Shown here: positions 56,000 to 64,000 of the stretch, one piece after another
How the letters are laid out: each line of letters begins with the position of its first letter
Numbering within the stretch: the stretch's first letter is position 1
Origin: Thermosynechococcus sichuanensis E542
GTDB lineage: Bacteria; Cyanobacteriota; Cyanobacteriia; Thermosynechococcales; Thermosynechococcaceae
Length of the DNA: 64,000 nt
Assembly (NCBI RefSeq): GCF_003555505.1
Contig: NZ_CP032152.1
Coordinates: 2,279,001-2,343,000, forward strand
Reading direction: 5' to 3'
Position numbers and translations under genes: made by a program
Notes under the pieces: generated by a model
The model's input: the letters and a program-made list of their open reading frames with translations, nothing else
Database searches by the model: none
What the model was told of the DNA's origin: nothing

Positions 56000-56384
56000 G
56001 ACAGTAGGCAATGCAGTCAATTTCAACCTTGACTCCCTTCGGCAGTCGCGAGACCTCTACACAGGCACGAGCAGGCGCTGTCTCGGCATCCATGTACTGA
56101 GCATAGATTTCATTCATGGCAGCGAAGTCATTGAGGTCTGCGAGATAAACGGTTGTCTTTACCACCTGTGACCAATCGCTGCCGGCGGCCTTGAGGACAG
56201 CACTGAGGTTGTCCATCACTTGGCGGGTTTGCGCCTTGACATCTTCACCACCGACAATCTCACCCGTTTTGGGATCAAGGGCAATTTGCCCTGCGAGAAA
56301 GACCCATTCCCCTTGCCGCACGGCTTGGCTATAGGGGCCAACAGGCATAGGCGCATCAGTGGTATAAATAATCACTTTTGTCAT
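55986..56384 (-). CDS. ridA: RidA family reactive-imine deaminase
   Basis: A 132-residue trimer-forming protein that hydrolyses reactive 2-aminoacrylate and similar imines. The motif [31 protein letters not shown] is at the N-terminus, the catalytic arginine lies in [25 protein letters not shown]. The ATG at 56384 is chosen since a GTG-like upstream start adds seven residues not matched by the family. The gene converges on DUF4330. The psaA leader is divergently adjacent. Confidence 0.95.
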   Translation of the reverse strand: MTKVIIYTTDAPMPVGPYSQAVRQGEWVFLAGQIALDPKTGEIVGGEDVKAQTRQVMDNLSAVLKAAGSDWSQVVKTTVYLADLNDFAAMNEIYAQYMDAETAPARACVEVSRLPKGVKVEIDCIAYCPTTA

Positions 56385-56536
56385 AAAACTTAAAACAATT
56401 ACCAATGAGGGCGCGATCGCCCCAAACGCTCATTCTACAGGGGATTGAGCCACATCTACCTGTGTTAAATCAATGGATATGATAGCCCATATATTATGCA
56501 TTTATACCCCCACAATCATGTCAAGAATTCAAGCAT

Positions 56537-56554
56537 CTTAAATAATGTTAATTA
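56537..56554 (+). promoter_or_regulatory. HLR1-like element (possible RpaB site) of psaA
   Basis: CTTAAATAATGTTAATTA has two GTTACA-like hexamers (four of six matches each) exactly ten bases apart, each followed by two A/T bases, the HLR1 layout. It lies just upstream of where a -35 box for the TATAAT at 56579 would be. In other cyanobacteria RpaB bound here activates photosystem I genes in low light. Sequence match is imperfect. Confidence 0.4.
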
Positions 56555-56578
56555 TCGGCAAAGTCTGTACTGCCCTTC

Positions 56579-56584
56579 TATAAT
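56579..56584 (+). promoter_or_regulatory. Candidate psaA -10 box
   Basis: TATAAT with consensus sequence, 155 bases before the psaA ATG. The expected -35 position carries no good TTGACA match, as in many activator-dependent photosystem promoters. Confidence 0.5.
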
Positions 56585-56634
56585 GCTGAATTGAGCATTC
56601 GCCTCCTGAACGGGCTTTATCGTTCCATTCTGGG

Positions 56635-56674
56635 TCTTTAGATTCACGATTCTTCACAATCATTGATCTAAAGA
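56635..56674 (+). repeat. Inverted repeat in the psaA leader
   Basis: TCTTTAGAT (56635-56643) and ATCTAAAGA (56666-56674) are perfect inverted arms around a 22-base spacer. If transcribed, they would fold into a stem-loop roughly 45-85 bases into the mRNA. Role in stability or regulation is inference. Confidence 0.45.
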
Positions 56675-56738
56675 TCTTTCTATATTGCTGAGGTGAATGC
56701 CCTCGTTCCTTCCTTGCCTAAGAGAGAGGAGAGACTCG

Positions 56739-59006
56739 ATGACCATCAGTCCACCGGAGCGAGAGCCAAAGGTCAGAGTCGTGGTTGACAATGACCCGGT
56801 GCCCACATCGTTTGAAAAATGGGCAAAACCCGGGCATTTTGACCGCACCTTGGCCAGAGGACCCCAAACCACCACATGGATTTGGAACCTCCACGCTCTT
56901 GCCCACGATTTTGATACACACACGAGCGACCTTGAAGATATTTCCCGCAAAATTTTCAGTGCACACTTCGGCCATCTGGCTGTGGTGTTCATCTGGCTGA
57001 GTGGGATGTACTTCCACGGTGCAAAATTCTCAAACTATGAGGCTTGGCTGGCCGATCCCACCGGTATCAAGCCCAGTGCTCAAGTGGTCTGGCCCATTGT
57101 GGGTCAAGGCATTCTCAATGGTGATGTCGGCGGTGGTTTCCACGGCATCCAAATCACCTCGGGGCTATTCCAACTGTGGCGTGCCTCTGGGATCACCAAT
57201 GAGTTCCAGCTTTACTGCACCGCAATCGGTGGCTTGGTCATGGCTGGCTTAATGCTCTTTGCAGGCTGGTTCCACTATCACAAGCGCGCTCCTAAGCTGG
57301 AATGGTTCCAAAACGTGGAATCCATGCTCAACCACCACCTTGCCGGGTTACTTGGCTTAGGGTCTTTGGCTTGGGCAGGTCACCAGATCCACGTGTCCCT
57401 ACCCATCAACAAACTCTTGGATGCAGGGGTCGCTGCCAAGGATATTCCCTTGCCCCACGAGTTTATCCTCAACCCCAGCTTGATGGCCGAGCTGTATCCC
57501 AAAGTGGATTGGGGCTTTTTCAGCGGCGTCATTCCCTTCTTCACCTTTAACTGGGCTGCCTACTCGGATTTCCTGACCTTTAATGGTGGCTTGAATCCCG
57601 TTACAGGTGGCCTGTGGCTGTCGGATACCGCCCACCATCACGTGGCGATCGCTGTCCTCTTTATCATTGCCGGTCACATGTACCGCACCAACTGGGGGAT
57701 CGGCCACAGCCTTAAAGAGATTCTTGAAGCCCACAAAGGTCCCTTCACCGGCGCTGGCCATAAAGGTCTCTACGAAGTGCTGACCACCTCTTGGCATGCC
57801 CAACTGGCCATCAACCTAGCCATGATGGGTTCGCTGAGCATTATTGTGGCGCAGCACATGTATGCAATGCCCCCCTATCCTTACTTGGCCACCGACTATC
57901 CTACCCAACTGTCGCTGTTTACCCACCACATGTGGATTGGCGGCTTCCTGATTGTTGGTGGTGCGGCCCACGGTGCCATCTTCATGGTGCGTGACTATGA
58001 TCCAGCAGTGAACCAAAACAACGTTCTGGATCGGGTACTGCGCCATCGCGATGCCATCATTTCTCACCTCAACTGGGTGTGCATCTTCTTGGGCTTCCAC
58101 AGCTTCGGCCTGTACGTCCACAACGACACGATGCGCGCCTTTGGTCGTCCCCAAGATATGTTCTCGGATACGGGGATTCAGCTTCAGCCCGTGTTTGCCC
58201 AATGGGTACAACACCTGCACACCCTAGCCCCCGGTGGCACTGCTCCCAATGCAGCAGCGACCGCTAGTGTTGCCTTTGGTGGTGATGTGGTTGCTGTCGG
58301 TGGCAAAGTCGCCATGATGCCCATTGTTCTGGGAACTGCCGACTTCATGGTGCACCATATTCACGCTTTCACGATCCACGTGACAGTGCTGATTCTGCTG
58401 AAGGGCGTACTCTTTGCCCGCAGCTCTCGCCTCATTCCCGATAAAGCCAACTTGGGCTTCCGCTTCCCCTGCGATGGTCCCGGTCGTGGCGGTACCTGCC
58501 AAGTCTCCGGTTGGGATCACGTCTTCTTGGGTCTGTTCTGGATGTACAACTGCATCTCTGTTGTGATTTTCCACTTCAGTTGGAAGATGCAGTCGGATGT
58601 CTGGGGTACTGTTGCTCCCGATGGCACGGTATCTCACATCACGGGCGGTAACTTTGCCCAGAGTGCCATCACCATCAATGGCTGGCTACGGGACTTCCTG
58701 TGGGCACAAGCTTCTCAGGTGATTGGCTCCTATGGTTCAGCCCTATCCGCCTATGGTTTGTTGTTCTTGGGTGCTCACTTCATTTGGGCCTTCAGCCTCA
58801 TGTTCCTCTTCAGTGGTCGTGGCTACTGGCAAGAGCTGATTGAGTCCATTGTTTGGGCCCACAACAAGCTGAAAGTTGCACCGGCCATTCAACCCCGTGC
58901 CCTGAGCATTATTCAAGGCCGTGCTGTCGGTGTAGCCCATTACCTCCTAGGGGGGATTGCCACTACTTGGGCATTCTTCCTAGCTCGGATTATTTCTGTA
59001 GGATAG
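56739..59006 (+). CDS. psaA: Photosystem I P700 chlorophyll a apoprotein A1
   Basis: A 755-residue core subunit with 11 membrane helices that, with PsaB, binds P700, the antenna chlorophylls, phylloquinones and the FX cluster. The start [16 protein letters not shown] matches Thermosynechococcus PsaA; an in-frame start at 56697 adds 14 unrelated residues. The FX-binding loop [20 protein letters not shown] contributes two of the four FX cysteines, and the P700 axial histidine lies in the C-terminal helices. AGAGGAG precedes the ATG. psaB starts 24 bases after the stop, forming the conserved psaAB operon. Confidence 0.99.
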   Translation: MTISPPEREPKVRVVVDNDPVPTSFEKWAKPGHFDRTLARGPQTTTWIWNLHALAHDFDTHTSDLEDISRKIFSAHFGHLAVVFIWLSGMYFHGAKFSNYEAWLADPTGIKPSAQVVWPIVGQGILNGDVGGGFHGIQITSGLFQLWRASGITNEFQLYCTAIGGLVMAGLMLFAGWFHYHKRAPKLEWFQNVESMLNHHLAGLLGLGSLAWAGHQIHVSLPINKLLDAGVAAKDIPLPHEFILNPSLMAELYPKVDWGFFSGVIPFFTFNWAAYSDFLTFNGGLNPVTGGLWLSDTAHHHVAIAVLFIIAGHMYRTNWGIGHSLKEILEAHKGPFTGAGHKGLYEVLTTSWHAQLAINLAMMGSLSIIVAQHMYAMPPYPYLATDYPTQLSLFTHHMWIGGFLIVGGAAHGAIFMVRDYDPAVNQNNVLDRVLRHRDAIISHLNWVCIFLGFHSFGLYVHNDTMRAFGRPQDMFSDTGIQLQPVFAQWVQHLHTLAPGGTAPNAAATASVAFGGDVVAVGGKVAMMPIVLGTADFMVHHIHAFTIHVTVLILLKGVLFARSSRLIPDKANLGFRFPCDGPGRGGTCQVSGWDHVFLGLFWMYNCISVVIFHFSWKMQSDVWGTVAPDGTVSHITGGNFAQSAITINGWLRDFLWAQASQVIGSYGSALSAYGLLFLGAHFIWAFSLMFLFSGRGYWQELIESIVWAHNKLKVAPAIQPRALSIIQGRAVGVAHYLLGGIATTWAFFLARIISVG

Positions 59007-59029
59007 GGGCGAGGAGGATATAACCAACT

Positions 59030-61255
59030 ATGGCAACTAAATTTCCGAAGTTTAGCCAAGACCTCGCACAGGATCCGACCACACGCCGGATTTGGTACGC
59101 CATCGCCATGGCTCACGACTTTGAAAGCCACGATGGCATGACCGAGGAAAATCTTTACCAGAAGATTTTTGCCTCCCACTTTGGGCATCTGGCCATCATC
59201 TTCCTGTGGGTGTCTGGTAGCCTATTCCACGTTGCGTGGCAGGGGAACTTTGAGCAATGGATTCAAGACCCTGTCAACACCCGTCCCATCGCCCATGCGA
59301 TCTGGGATCCTCAATTTGGCAAAGCCGCAGTGGATGCCTTCACCCAAGCGGGGGCGTCTAACCCTGTGGATATTGCTTACTCCGGTGTCTATCACTGGTG
59401 GTACACCATCGGTATGCGCACCAATGGTGACCTTTACCAAGGTGCCATCTTCCTGCTGATTCTGGCTTCGCTGGCTCTCTTTGCCGGCTGGCTGCACCTA
59501 CAACCCAAATTCCGTCCGAGCCTTTCTTGGTTCAAAAATGCCGAATCGCGGTTGAACCACCACTTGGCGGGGCTATTTGGGGTTAGCTCCTTGGCCTGGG
59601 CGGGTCACTTGATTCACGTGGCCATTCCAGAGTCCCGTGGTCAGCACGTGGGCTGGGATAACTTCCTGAGCACCATGCCTCACCCCGCTGGTCTGGCGCC
59701 CTTCTTTACGGGCAACTGGGGTGTCTATGCCCAAAATCCTGATACGGCTAGCCACGTCTTTGGCACAGCAGAGGGTGCTGGAACCGCGATTCTCACCTTC
59801 TTGGGTGGGTTCCATCCCCAAACGGAGTCCCTGTGGCTCACGGATATGGCGCACCACCACCTTGCGATCGCTGTTCTCTTTATTGTGGCGGGTCACATGT
59901 ACCGCACCCAATTTGGAATTGGCCACAGCATTAAAGAGATGATGGATGCCAAGGACTTCTTTGGCACGAAGGTGGAAGGTCCTTTCAATATGCCTCACCA
60001 AGGCATCTATGAAACCTACAACAACTCGCTGCACTTCCAGTTGGGTTGGCACTTGGCCTGCTTGGGCGTGATCACTTCCTTGGTGGCACAGCACATGTAC
60101 TCGCTGCCGCCCTATGCCTTCATTGCCCAAGACCACACCACGATGGCTGCCCTCTATACCCATCACCAGTACATTGCTGGCTTCTTGATGGTGGGTGCCT
60201 TTGCCCATGGTGCGATCTTCTTGGTGCGCGACTATGATCCAGCGCAAAACAAAGGCAACGTGTTGGATCGGGTGCTGCAACACAAAGAGGCGATTATTTC
60301 CCACCTGAGCTGGGTGTCCCTCTTCTTGGGCTTCCACACGTTGGGTCTCTATGTCCACAACGATGTCGTGGTGGCCTTTGGCACTCCTGAAAAACAAATT
60401 CTCATTGAGCCAGTGTTTGCTCAGTTCATTCAAGCGGCTCATGGCAAACTGCTCTATGGCTTTGATACGCTGCTGTCGAATCCCGATAGCATTGCTAGTA
60501 CCGCTTGGCCAAACTACGGCAATGTCTGGCTACCCGGCTGGCTCGATGCCATCAACAGTGGCACCAACTCTCTCTTCTTGACGATTGGCCCCGGTGACTT
60601 CTTGGTGCACCACGCCATTGCCTTGGGTCTGCACACCACCACCTTGATTTTGGTCAAAGGTGCGTTGGATGCCCGTGGCTCCAAACTGATGCCAGATAAG
60701 AAAGACTTTGGCTATGCCTTCCCCTGCGATGGTCCTGGCCGTGGCGGTACCTGCGATATTTCTGCATGGGATGCCTTCTATCTGGCCATGTTCTGGATGC
60801 TGAACACCATTGGCTGGGTCACCTTCTACTGGCACTGGAAACACCTTGGTGTCTGGGAAGGCAATGTGGCTCAGTTCAACGAAAACTCCACCTACCTCAT
60901 GGGTTGGCTGCGGGATTACCTCTGGTTGAACTCCTCCCAGCTCATCAATGGCTACAACCCCTTCGGCACCAATAACCTGTCGGTGTGGGCATGGATGTTC
61001 CTGTTTGGTCACCTTGTGTGGGCAACGGGCTTCATGTTCCTGATTAGCTGGCGTGGTTACTGGCAAGAGCTGATTGAAACCTTGGTCTGGGCCCATGAGC
61101 GCACTCCCTTGGCCAACTTGGTACGTTGGAAAGACAAGCCCGTGGCGCTGTCGATTGTTCAGGCTCGTTTGGTGGGTCTGGCACACTTCAGCGTTGGTTA
61201 TGTCTTGACCTATGCGGCCTTTCTGATTGCCTCAACCGCAGCCAAGTTCGGTTGA
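59030..61255 (+). CDS. psaB: Photosystem I P700 chlorophyll a apoprotein A2
   Basis: A 741-residue partner of PsaA with the matching 11-helix layout. The N-terminus [24 protein letters not shown] is characteristic. The FX loop [23 protein letters not shown] supplies the other two cysteines. The C-terminus ends [30 protein letters not shown] precedes the ATG. A strong terminator follows 33 bases after the stop. Complete and intact. Confidence 0.99.
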   Translation: MATKFPKFSQDLAQDPTTRRIWYAIAMAHDFESHDGMTEENLYQKIFASHFGHLAIIFLWVSGSLFHVAWQGNFEQWIQDPVNTRPIAHAIWDPQFGKAAVDAFTQAGASNPVDIAYSGVYHWWYTIGMRTNGDLYQGAIFLLILASLALFAGWLHLQPKFRPSLSWFKNAESRLNHHLAGLFGVSSLAWAGHLIHVAIPESRGQHVGWDNFLSTMPHPAGLAPFFTGNWGVYAQNPDTASHVFGTAEGAGTAILTFLGGFHPQTESLWLTDMAHHHLAIAVLFIVAGHMYRTQFGIGHSIKEMMDAKDFFGTKVEGPFNMPHQGIYETYNNSLHFQLGWHLACLGVITSLVAQHMYSLPPYAFIAQDHTTMAALYTHHQYIAGFLMVGAFAHGAIFLVRDYDPAQNKGNVLDRVLQHKEAIISHLSWVSLFLGFHTLGLYVHNDVVVAFGTPEKQILIEPVFAQFIQAAHGKLLYGFDTLLSNPDSIASTAWPNYGNVWLPGWLDAINSGTNSLFLTIGPGDFLVHHAIALGLHTTTLILVKGALDARGSKLMPDKKDFGYAFPCDGPGRGGTCDISAWDAFYLAMFWMLNTIGWVTFYWHWKHLGVWEGNVAQFNENSTYLMGWLRDYLWLNSSQLINGYNPFGTNNLSVWAWMFLFGHLVWATGFMFLISWRGYWQELIETLVWAHERTPLANLVRWKDKPVALSIVQARLVGLAHFSVGYVLTYAAFLIASTAAKFG

Positions 61256-61287
61256 TCGAGTTGAGATAAATTTCAGCTAGTCCCCTG

Positions 61288-61309
61288 CCCCCGTGGTGGG
61301 GGATTTTTT
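61288..61309 (+). terminator. Rho-independent terminator of psaAB
   Basis: CCCCC (61288-61292), loop GTGGT, GGGGG (61298-61302), then A and six T. The stem is fully G-C and starts 33 bases after the psaB stop. It closes the psaAB transcript. Confidence 0.88.
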
Positions 61310-61313
61310 ATAC

Positions 61314-61511
61314 CTACTCATTCAAAAAATCTATGCGCAGCGAATTACGGATAACTGTGGGAATGTGGCGATCGTGAGCTTTGGACTGCCCGCAACGGGC
61401 ACAATAGTATCGGTTTATCGGATGCCCAATGGCACTGTTTGTGAGGCTGTCTATGTTGACCCACCTCACAGGAGAGATCCGAATAGACCCCTGCCTTGGG
61501 GCTATCAGCAC
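61314..61511 (-). pseudogene. Possible decayed IS200/IS605-type TnpB 3' fragment
   Basis: A 65-residue minus-strand frame whose end, RYYCARCGQSKAHDRHI followed by RNSLRI, resembles the last zinc-ribbon and HDRD-x-NAA-x-NI segment of TnpB proteins, with only one CxxC visible and the NAA motif lost. The upstream IDSLTNSAIG piece has the place of the VLDSLPLS stretch. There is no N-terminal part or catalytic DED set. It is either a transposon remnant or chance; I cannot decide without a search. Confidence 0.25.
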
Positions 61512-61692
61512 TGTTGCCTCTAGTCGCGTAGCCTATCGCTTAGCAAAGGACGGTGTTTTACGAAAAGTTAGCAATTTGTGACGTAATCTTAATATTCTAG
61601 AAACTTAAAAATTATTTTCATTAGGATTACTCTATCCCTCAGGTATAGTGAGACTGAATTTCGCTGCTGATTTGGTTTGGTCTTGACTGAGG

Positions 61693-63357
61693 ATGGTTGT
61701 GATGCAGGATCAATTTGCCTTTTTTATATCTCTTTACACCAAGGGTATTGGCTGGTCATTGGCACAACTGATGACTGAGGAACCCTCCCCGATCGCCAGC
61801 CCTAATCAAGGGATTCCAGCCTTTGACATTGACAATTTGGGTACAGTCTTAACCCAGGTGATCATTGCCGTTGTTCTGTTGATCATCGGCTGGATTATTG
61901 CCACCATTTTGGCGAAGGTGACACAATCCCTACTTAAGCGGACACGATTTGATGAACGGTTGGCTCAATTTTTGGGGGGTAACGAATCTATCCGTGGTCT
62001 ATCCATGACCAGAATTCTTTCAGGGGTCGTCTTTTGGGTGATCTTTTTGCTGGCAGTGGTGGCCTTTTTGGATGCCCTGCGGCTGACGACGGTTTCCCAG
62101 CCCCTCAATGCCTTTCTCAATCAAGTTTTTAGTTTTCTGCCAAAATTGGGGGCGGCTATTCTATTGGCGGCGGTGGCTTGGGTCGTGGCTACACTGGCCA
62201 AAATCATGGTGGTACAGTCTGCCCGCTCTCTGAATTTGGATCAACCGCTGCAACAGGTATCTGCTGAAGAAGGTTCCCAAGAGGCGACGCCGCCAATCCT
62301 CGTCAGCGAAATGCTAGGGAATGCCCTCTACTGGTTTGTCTTTCTCTTTTTCTTGCCCTTGATTTTGGGGGTGCTTGACCTCCAAGGGCCGCTCCAGCCA
62401 GTGCAAAATCTCCTCAATGATATTTTGGGGGCGCTGCCTTTTGTGCTGAAGGCGGGGATTATTGCGGTTGTCGGTTGGTTTATTGCCCGCATTGTGCGTG
62501 GATTGGTTATCAACCTGATGACGGCCATGGGAATACAGCGTATTGGTCAGCGCTTAGGGATTGGACAAACCAGTTTAGGCCAGTCCTTGGCAACAGTTAT
62601 CGGTACGATTGTCTATGTTTTGATTTTGATTCCGACGGCGATCGCCAGCCTCGATGCGTTGCAAATTATGGCGATCACGGCACCCGCCACGGCAATGCTA
62701 AACCAAGTGCTGACCGCCCTACCACAGATTTTTACAGCCGTAATTATCTTGATCTTGGCCTATGTGGTAGGTCGTTTTGTGGCTGAAGCTGTGCAGAGCT
62801 TCTTGCAAACGATTGGTTTTGATCAGGTATTGGTTTGGTTGGGGATCGAAACTACTCCTGCTGAGCAACCCCAAGACAGTCCCGCTGCAGAGCGTCGCTG
62901 GCGGCAGCCTTCGGAAGTCGTGGGAATCGTTGTTTTGGTGGGCATTATCCTCTTTGGAGCGATCGCGGCGGTGGGGGTGCTGAATATCCCTGCTCTCAGT
63001 GCCTTTGTGAGTGCCCTTGTGGTTATTCTCGGTCGAGTCCTCGTCGGTATCCTCATCTTGGCAGTGGGTCTATATTTTGCGAACTTGGTGTTTCGGATTC
63101 TGGCCAGTTCGGGAACGGCTCAAGCCCGTTTTCTAGCCCAAGCAGCACGGATTGCGATTATGACGTTTGTGGGCGCCATGGCACTGCAACACATGGGCAT
63201 TGCCGCTAGTATTGTCAATCTGGCTTTTGGTTTGCTCTTTGGCTCAATTGCGGTGGCGATCGCCCTTGCCTTTGGCTTGGGATGTCAAGCGATCGCCGCA
63301 GACCAAGTCAAGGAGTGGATCGGCTTGCTCAAAGGTAAAAACTCCAACCCACAGTAA
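61693..63357 (+). CDS. Mechanosensitive-channel-related membrane protein with repeated TM modules
   Basis: A 554-residue membrane protein built of about five repeats of the 'conserved TM helix' module (PF05552-like): GTVLTQVIIAVVLLIIGWIIATILA, then PKLGAAILLAAVAWVVATLA, PFVLKAGIIAVVGWFIARIVRG, PQIFTAVIILILAYVVGRFVAE, and VILGRVLVGILILAVGLYFANL. A coil-like loop links the modules. It has no clear MscS beta domain. Members are annotated as mechanosensitive ion channels; activity is unproven. The ATG at 61693 may be the start, with a later ATG at 61702 also possible. Confidence 0.8.
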   Translation: MVVMQDQFAFFISLYTKGIGWSLAQLMTEEPSPIASPNQGIPAFDIDNLGTVLTQVIIAVVLLIIGWIIATILAKVTQSLLKRTRFDERLAQFLGGNESIRGLSMTRILSGVVFWVIFLLAVVAFLDALRLTTVSQPLNAFLNQVFSFLPKLGAAILLAAVAWVVATLAKIMVVQSARSLNLDQPLQQVSAEEGSQEATPPILVSEMLGNALYWFVFLFFLPLILGVLDLQGPLQPVQNLLNDILGALPFVLKAGIIAVVGWFIARIVRGLVINLMTAMGIQRIGQRLGIGQTSLGQSLATVIGTIVYVLILIPTAIASLDALQIMAITAPATAMLNQVLTALPQIFTAVIILILAYVVGRFVAEAVQSFLQTIGFDQVLVWLGIETTPAEQPQDSPAAERRWRQPSEVVGIVVLVGIILFGAIAAVGVLNIPALSAFVSALVVILGRVLVGILILAVGLYFANLVFRILASSGTAQARFLAQAARIAIMTFVGAMALQHMGIAASIVNLAFGLLFGSIAVAIALAFGLGCQAIAADQVKEWIGLLKGKNSNPQ

Positions 63358-63372
63358 AATAACACCATTTAA

Positions 63373-63430
63373 CTACAGCCCTTTTCTAAAACCTCCCTAT
63401 GGCGAGTTATTCCCTTGAAGAGGGCTGTAG
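63373..63430. repeat. 14-base imperfect inverted repeat between convergent genes
   Basis: CTACAGCCCTTTTC (63373-63386) and GAAGAGGGCTGTAG (63417-63430) match as inverted arms in 13 of 14 positions, around a 30-base spacer. It fills the 77-base gap between two convergent genes. It may be a two-way terminator, though T-runs are lacking, or the ends of a small element. Confidence 0.5.
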
Positions 63431-63434
63431 GCAA

Positions 63435-64000
63435 TCAATAGCGGATAACACACTGCTTAAGGTAATTACTCCCCGGCTGATAAAGGACGTAACTGGCAAT
63501 GCCCAACTGTCGCCCTACTGAGCCAACACCAATGAGTCGCCGCTGAGGTAGTTCAAAGGCTTGCTGTTCTGTGCCGTCGAGGGTTCTGACTTCAGCGGTT
63601 AAGCCCTCTGCGCTGATCCAGCAGTCAAATAGCTCTCCAGAGCGTCCACAAAACAACTGATTGGCATCAGCTCGAATGAGGCGATCGCACAACAGGGCAG
63701 GCGATGTAGCTGGCGTTAAAACTTCTGAGGCACTGACTGGACTGCCATGAACCAAAAGACAATCTAGCTCATGGAATCCAAAGGGGAGCGATCGCAACCA
63801 CTGCACCGAAGATCGTGAAATAGACTCCCACAACTGGCCAACTGCCGCTTCCCCCTGTTCAGCAATTAACTCTGGTACTTCCCCTGACATTCCTACCCCA
63901 AATAAATTAAAGCACTGCTCCTCCCACCAACCAATGCAAATCTGTGGCTCTAGGGGTTCGAGGTCAGGCATTTGTAAACGTTGCACAACAGCGTCATTTT
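63435..64000 (-). CDS. Metallophosphoesterase-like protein with altered metal site, C-terminal part (5' end outside window)
   Basis: The frame is open to the window edge, so the gene starts beyond it; about 188 residues are seen, beginning NDAVVQRLQ. Calcineurin-like phosphoesterases have GNHDA at this place, so the histidine may be replaced by asparagine. The later histidine LLVHGSP is kept. Where GHTH is expected, the chain reads FCGRSGELFDCW. Both changes remove metal ligands, so catalysis may be lost. A GTG at 63986 could also begin a shorter protein. Family assignment is tentative. Confidence 0.5.
   Translation of the reverse strand, partial: NDAVVQRLQMPDLEPLEPQICIGWWEEQCFNLFGVGMSGEVPELIAEQGEAAVGQLWESISRSSVQWLRSLPFGFHELDCLLVHGSPVSASEVLTPATSPALLCDRLIRADANQLFCGRSGELFDCWISAEGLTAEVRTLDGTEQQAFELPQRRLIGVGSVGRQLGIASYVLYQPGSNYLKQCVIRY

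Larger units (their letters stand above)
56385..56738 (+). other. psaA upstream/leader region (354 bases)
   Basis: This region lies between divergent ridA and psaA. It holds an HLR1-like element at 56537-56554, a TATAAT at 56579-56584, a TATATT at 56681-56686, and a nine-base inverted repeat at 56635-56674. If transcription starts about 56591, the psaA leader is near 148 bases. GAGGAG before the ATG at 56739 is the ribosome site. No gene is visible in it. Confidence 0.6.
61256..61692. other. Gap downstream of psaB (437 bases)
   Basis: It contains the psaB terminator (61288-61309), a possible decayed transposase fragment on the minus strand (61314-61511), and an A/T-rich stretch before the 61693 start. 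A short plus-strand frame crossing the terminator is not believable as a gene. No further gene is visible. Confidence 0.5.

Noticed and set aside
56697-56738. 14-residue extension of PsaA
   Set aside because: PsaA is known to begin MTISPPERE; the extension lies in the leader and lacks a ribosome site.
59573-60442. Long minus-strand frame inside psaB (289 codons), and similar ones inside gpmI, the ABC exporter, malQ and argG
   Set aside because: These lie antisense to well-supported genes, start without ribosome sites, and have compositions unlike proteins. They arise because the real genes rarely use codons that create antisense stops.
61293-61523. 76-codon plus-strand frame after psaB
   Set aside because: It begins inside the terminator hairpin and has no protein-like pattern or ribosome site.

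Overview
The window is a gene-dense piece of a cyanobacterial chromosome, almost certainly Thermosynechococcus (close to the T. elongatus/vestitus/vulcanus group). Evidence: the HIP1 palindrome GCGATCGC recurs through genes on both strands. A psaA-psaB pair (755 and 741 residues) encodes the photosystem I core. Cyanobacterial NDH-1 genes (ndhK, ndhL, ndhF1, ndhD1), chlP and a PucC-like chlorophyll-family transporter are present. ndhK is not flanked by ndhC and ndhJ.

Layout. 1-8.9 kb: an FtsQ-like C-terminus, a cyclophilin lipoprotein, DUF2062, an MFS exporter, a tiny membrane protein, a PucC-type transporter, an unknown 416-residue protein behind CRP-like sites, a thioredoxin-fold protein of the VKOR type, DUF29, a YrdC/YciO protein and CobA. 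8.8-18 kb: a ClC channel with CBS domains, an NnrU/Z-ISO protein, an AI-2E-family permease, the rpsD-prfA-YCII run, chlP and gpmI. 18-29 kb: an ABC exporter, a P-type ATPase paired with a universal stress protein, the three-gene transhydrogenase operon pntA1-pntA2-pntB, a HAD protein, trpC and an iron-sulfur photolyase/cryptochrome. 29-36 kb: a soluble CBS/chemoreceptor-like coiled coil, an isoaspartyl peptidase, ndhK-ndhL-DUF3007, malQ and a giant pentapeptide-repeat protein. 36-46 kb: a DegT-type aminotransferase with a cysteine cluster, D-lactate dehydrogenase, argG, a second YCII protein, a pentapeptide hybrid, a tRNA nucleotidyltransferase, a lone PotD-like lipoprotein, pgi and an alpha/beta hydrolase. 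46-50 kb: ndhF1-ndhD1, the hydrolase overlapping ndhD1. 50-56 kb: SYLF protein, EbfC, a NarL-type regulator, a double-FHA ABC transporter, a WD40 protein, DUF4330 and RidA. 56-64 kb: psaA-psaB with a long regulatory leader and a terminator, a decayed possible transposon fragment, a mechanosensitive-channel-like protein and the edge of a metallophosphoesterase-like gene.

Functionally, the window is mostly core photosynthesis, electron transport, translation, and carbon and nitrogen metabolism. I see no CRISPR array, prophage, intact insertion sequence, rRNA or tRNA. I cannot point to an obviously new defence or mobile system. The best leads for undescribed biology are: the FHA-ABC/response-regulator/WD40 block; the CBS-chemoreceptor hybrid; the unknown gene behind tandem CRP-like sites; the 46-residue membrane protein beside the PucC homologue; the cysteine cluster in the DegT aminotransferase; and the hydrolase coupled to ndhD1. 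All functional statements are read from sequence motifs by eye. No database search was run.
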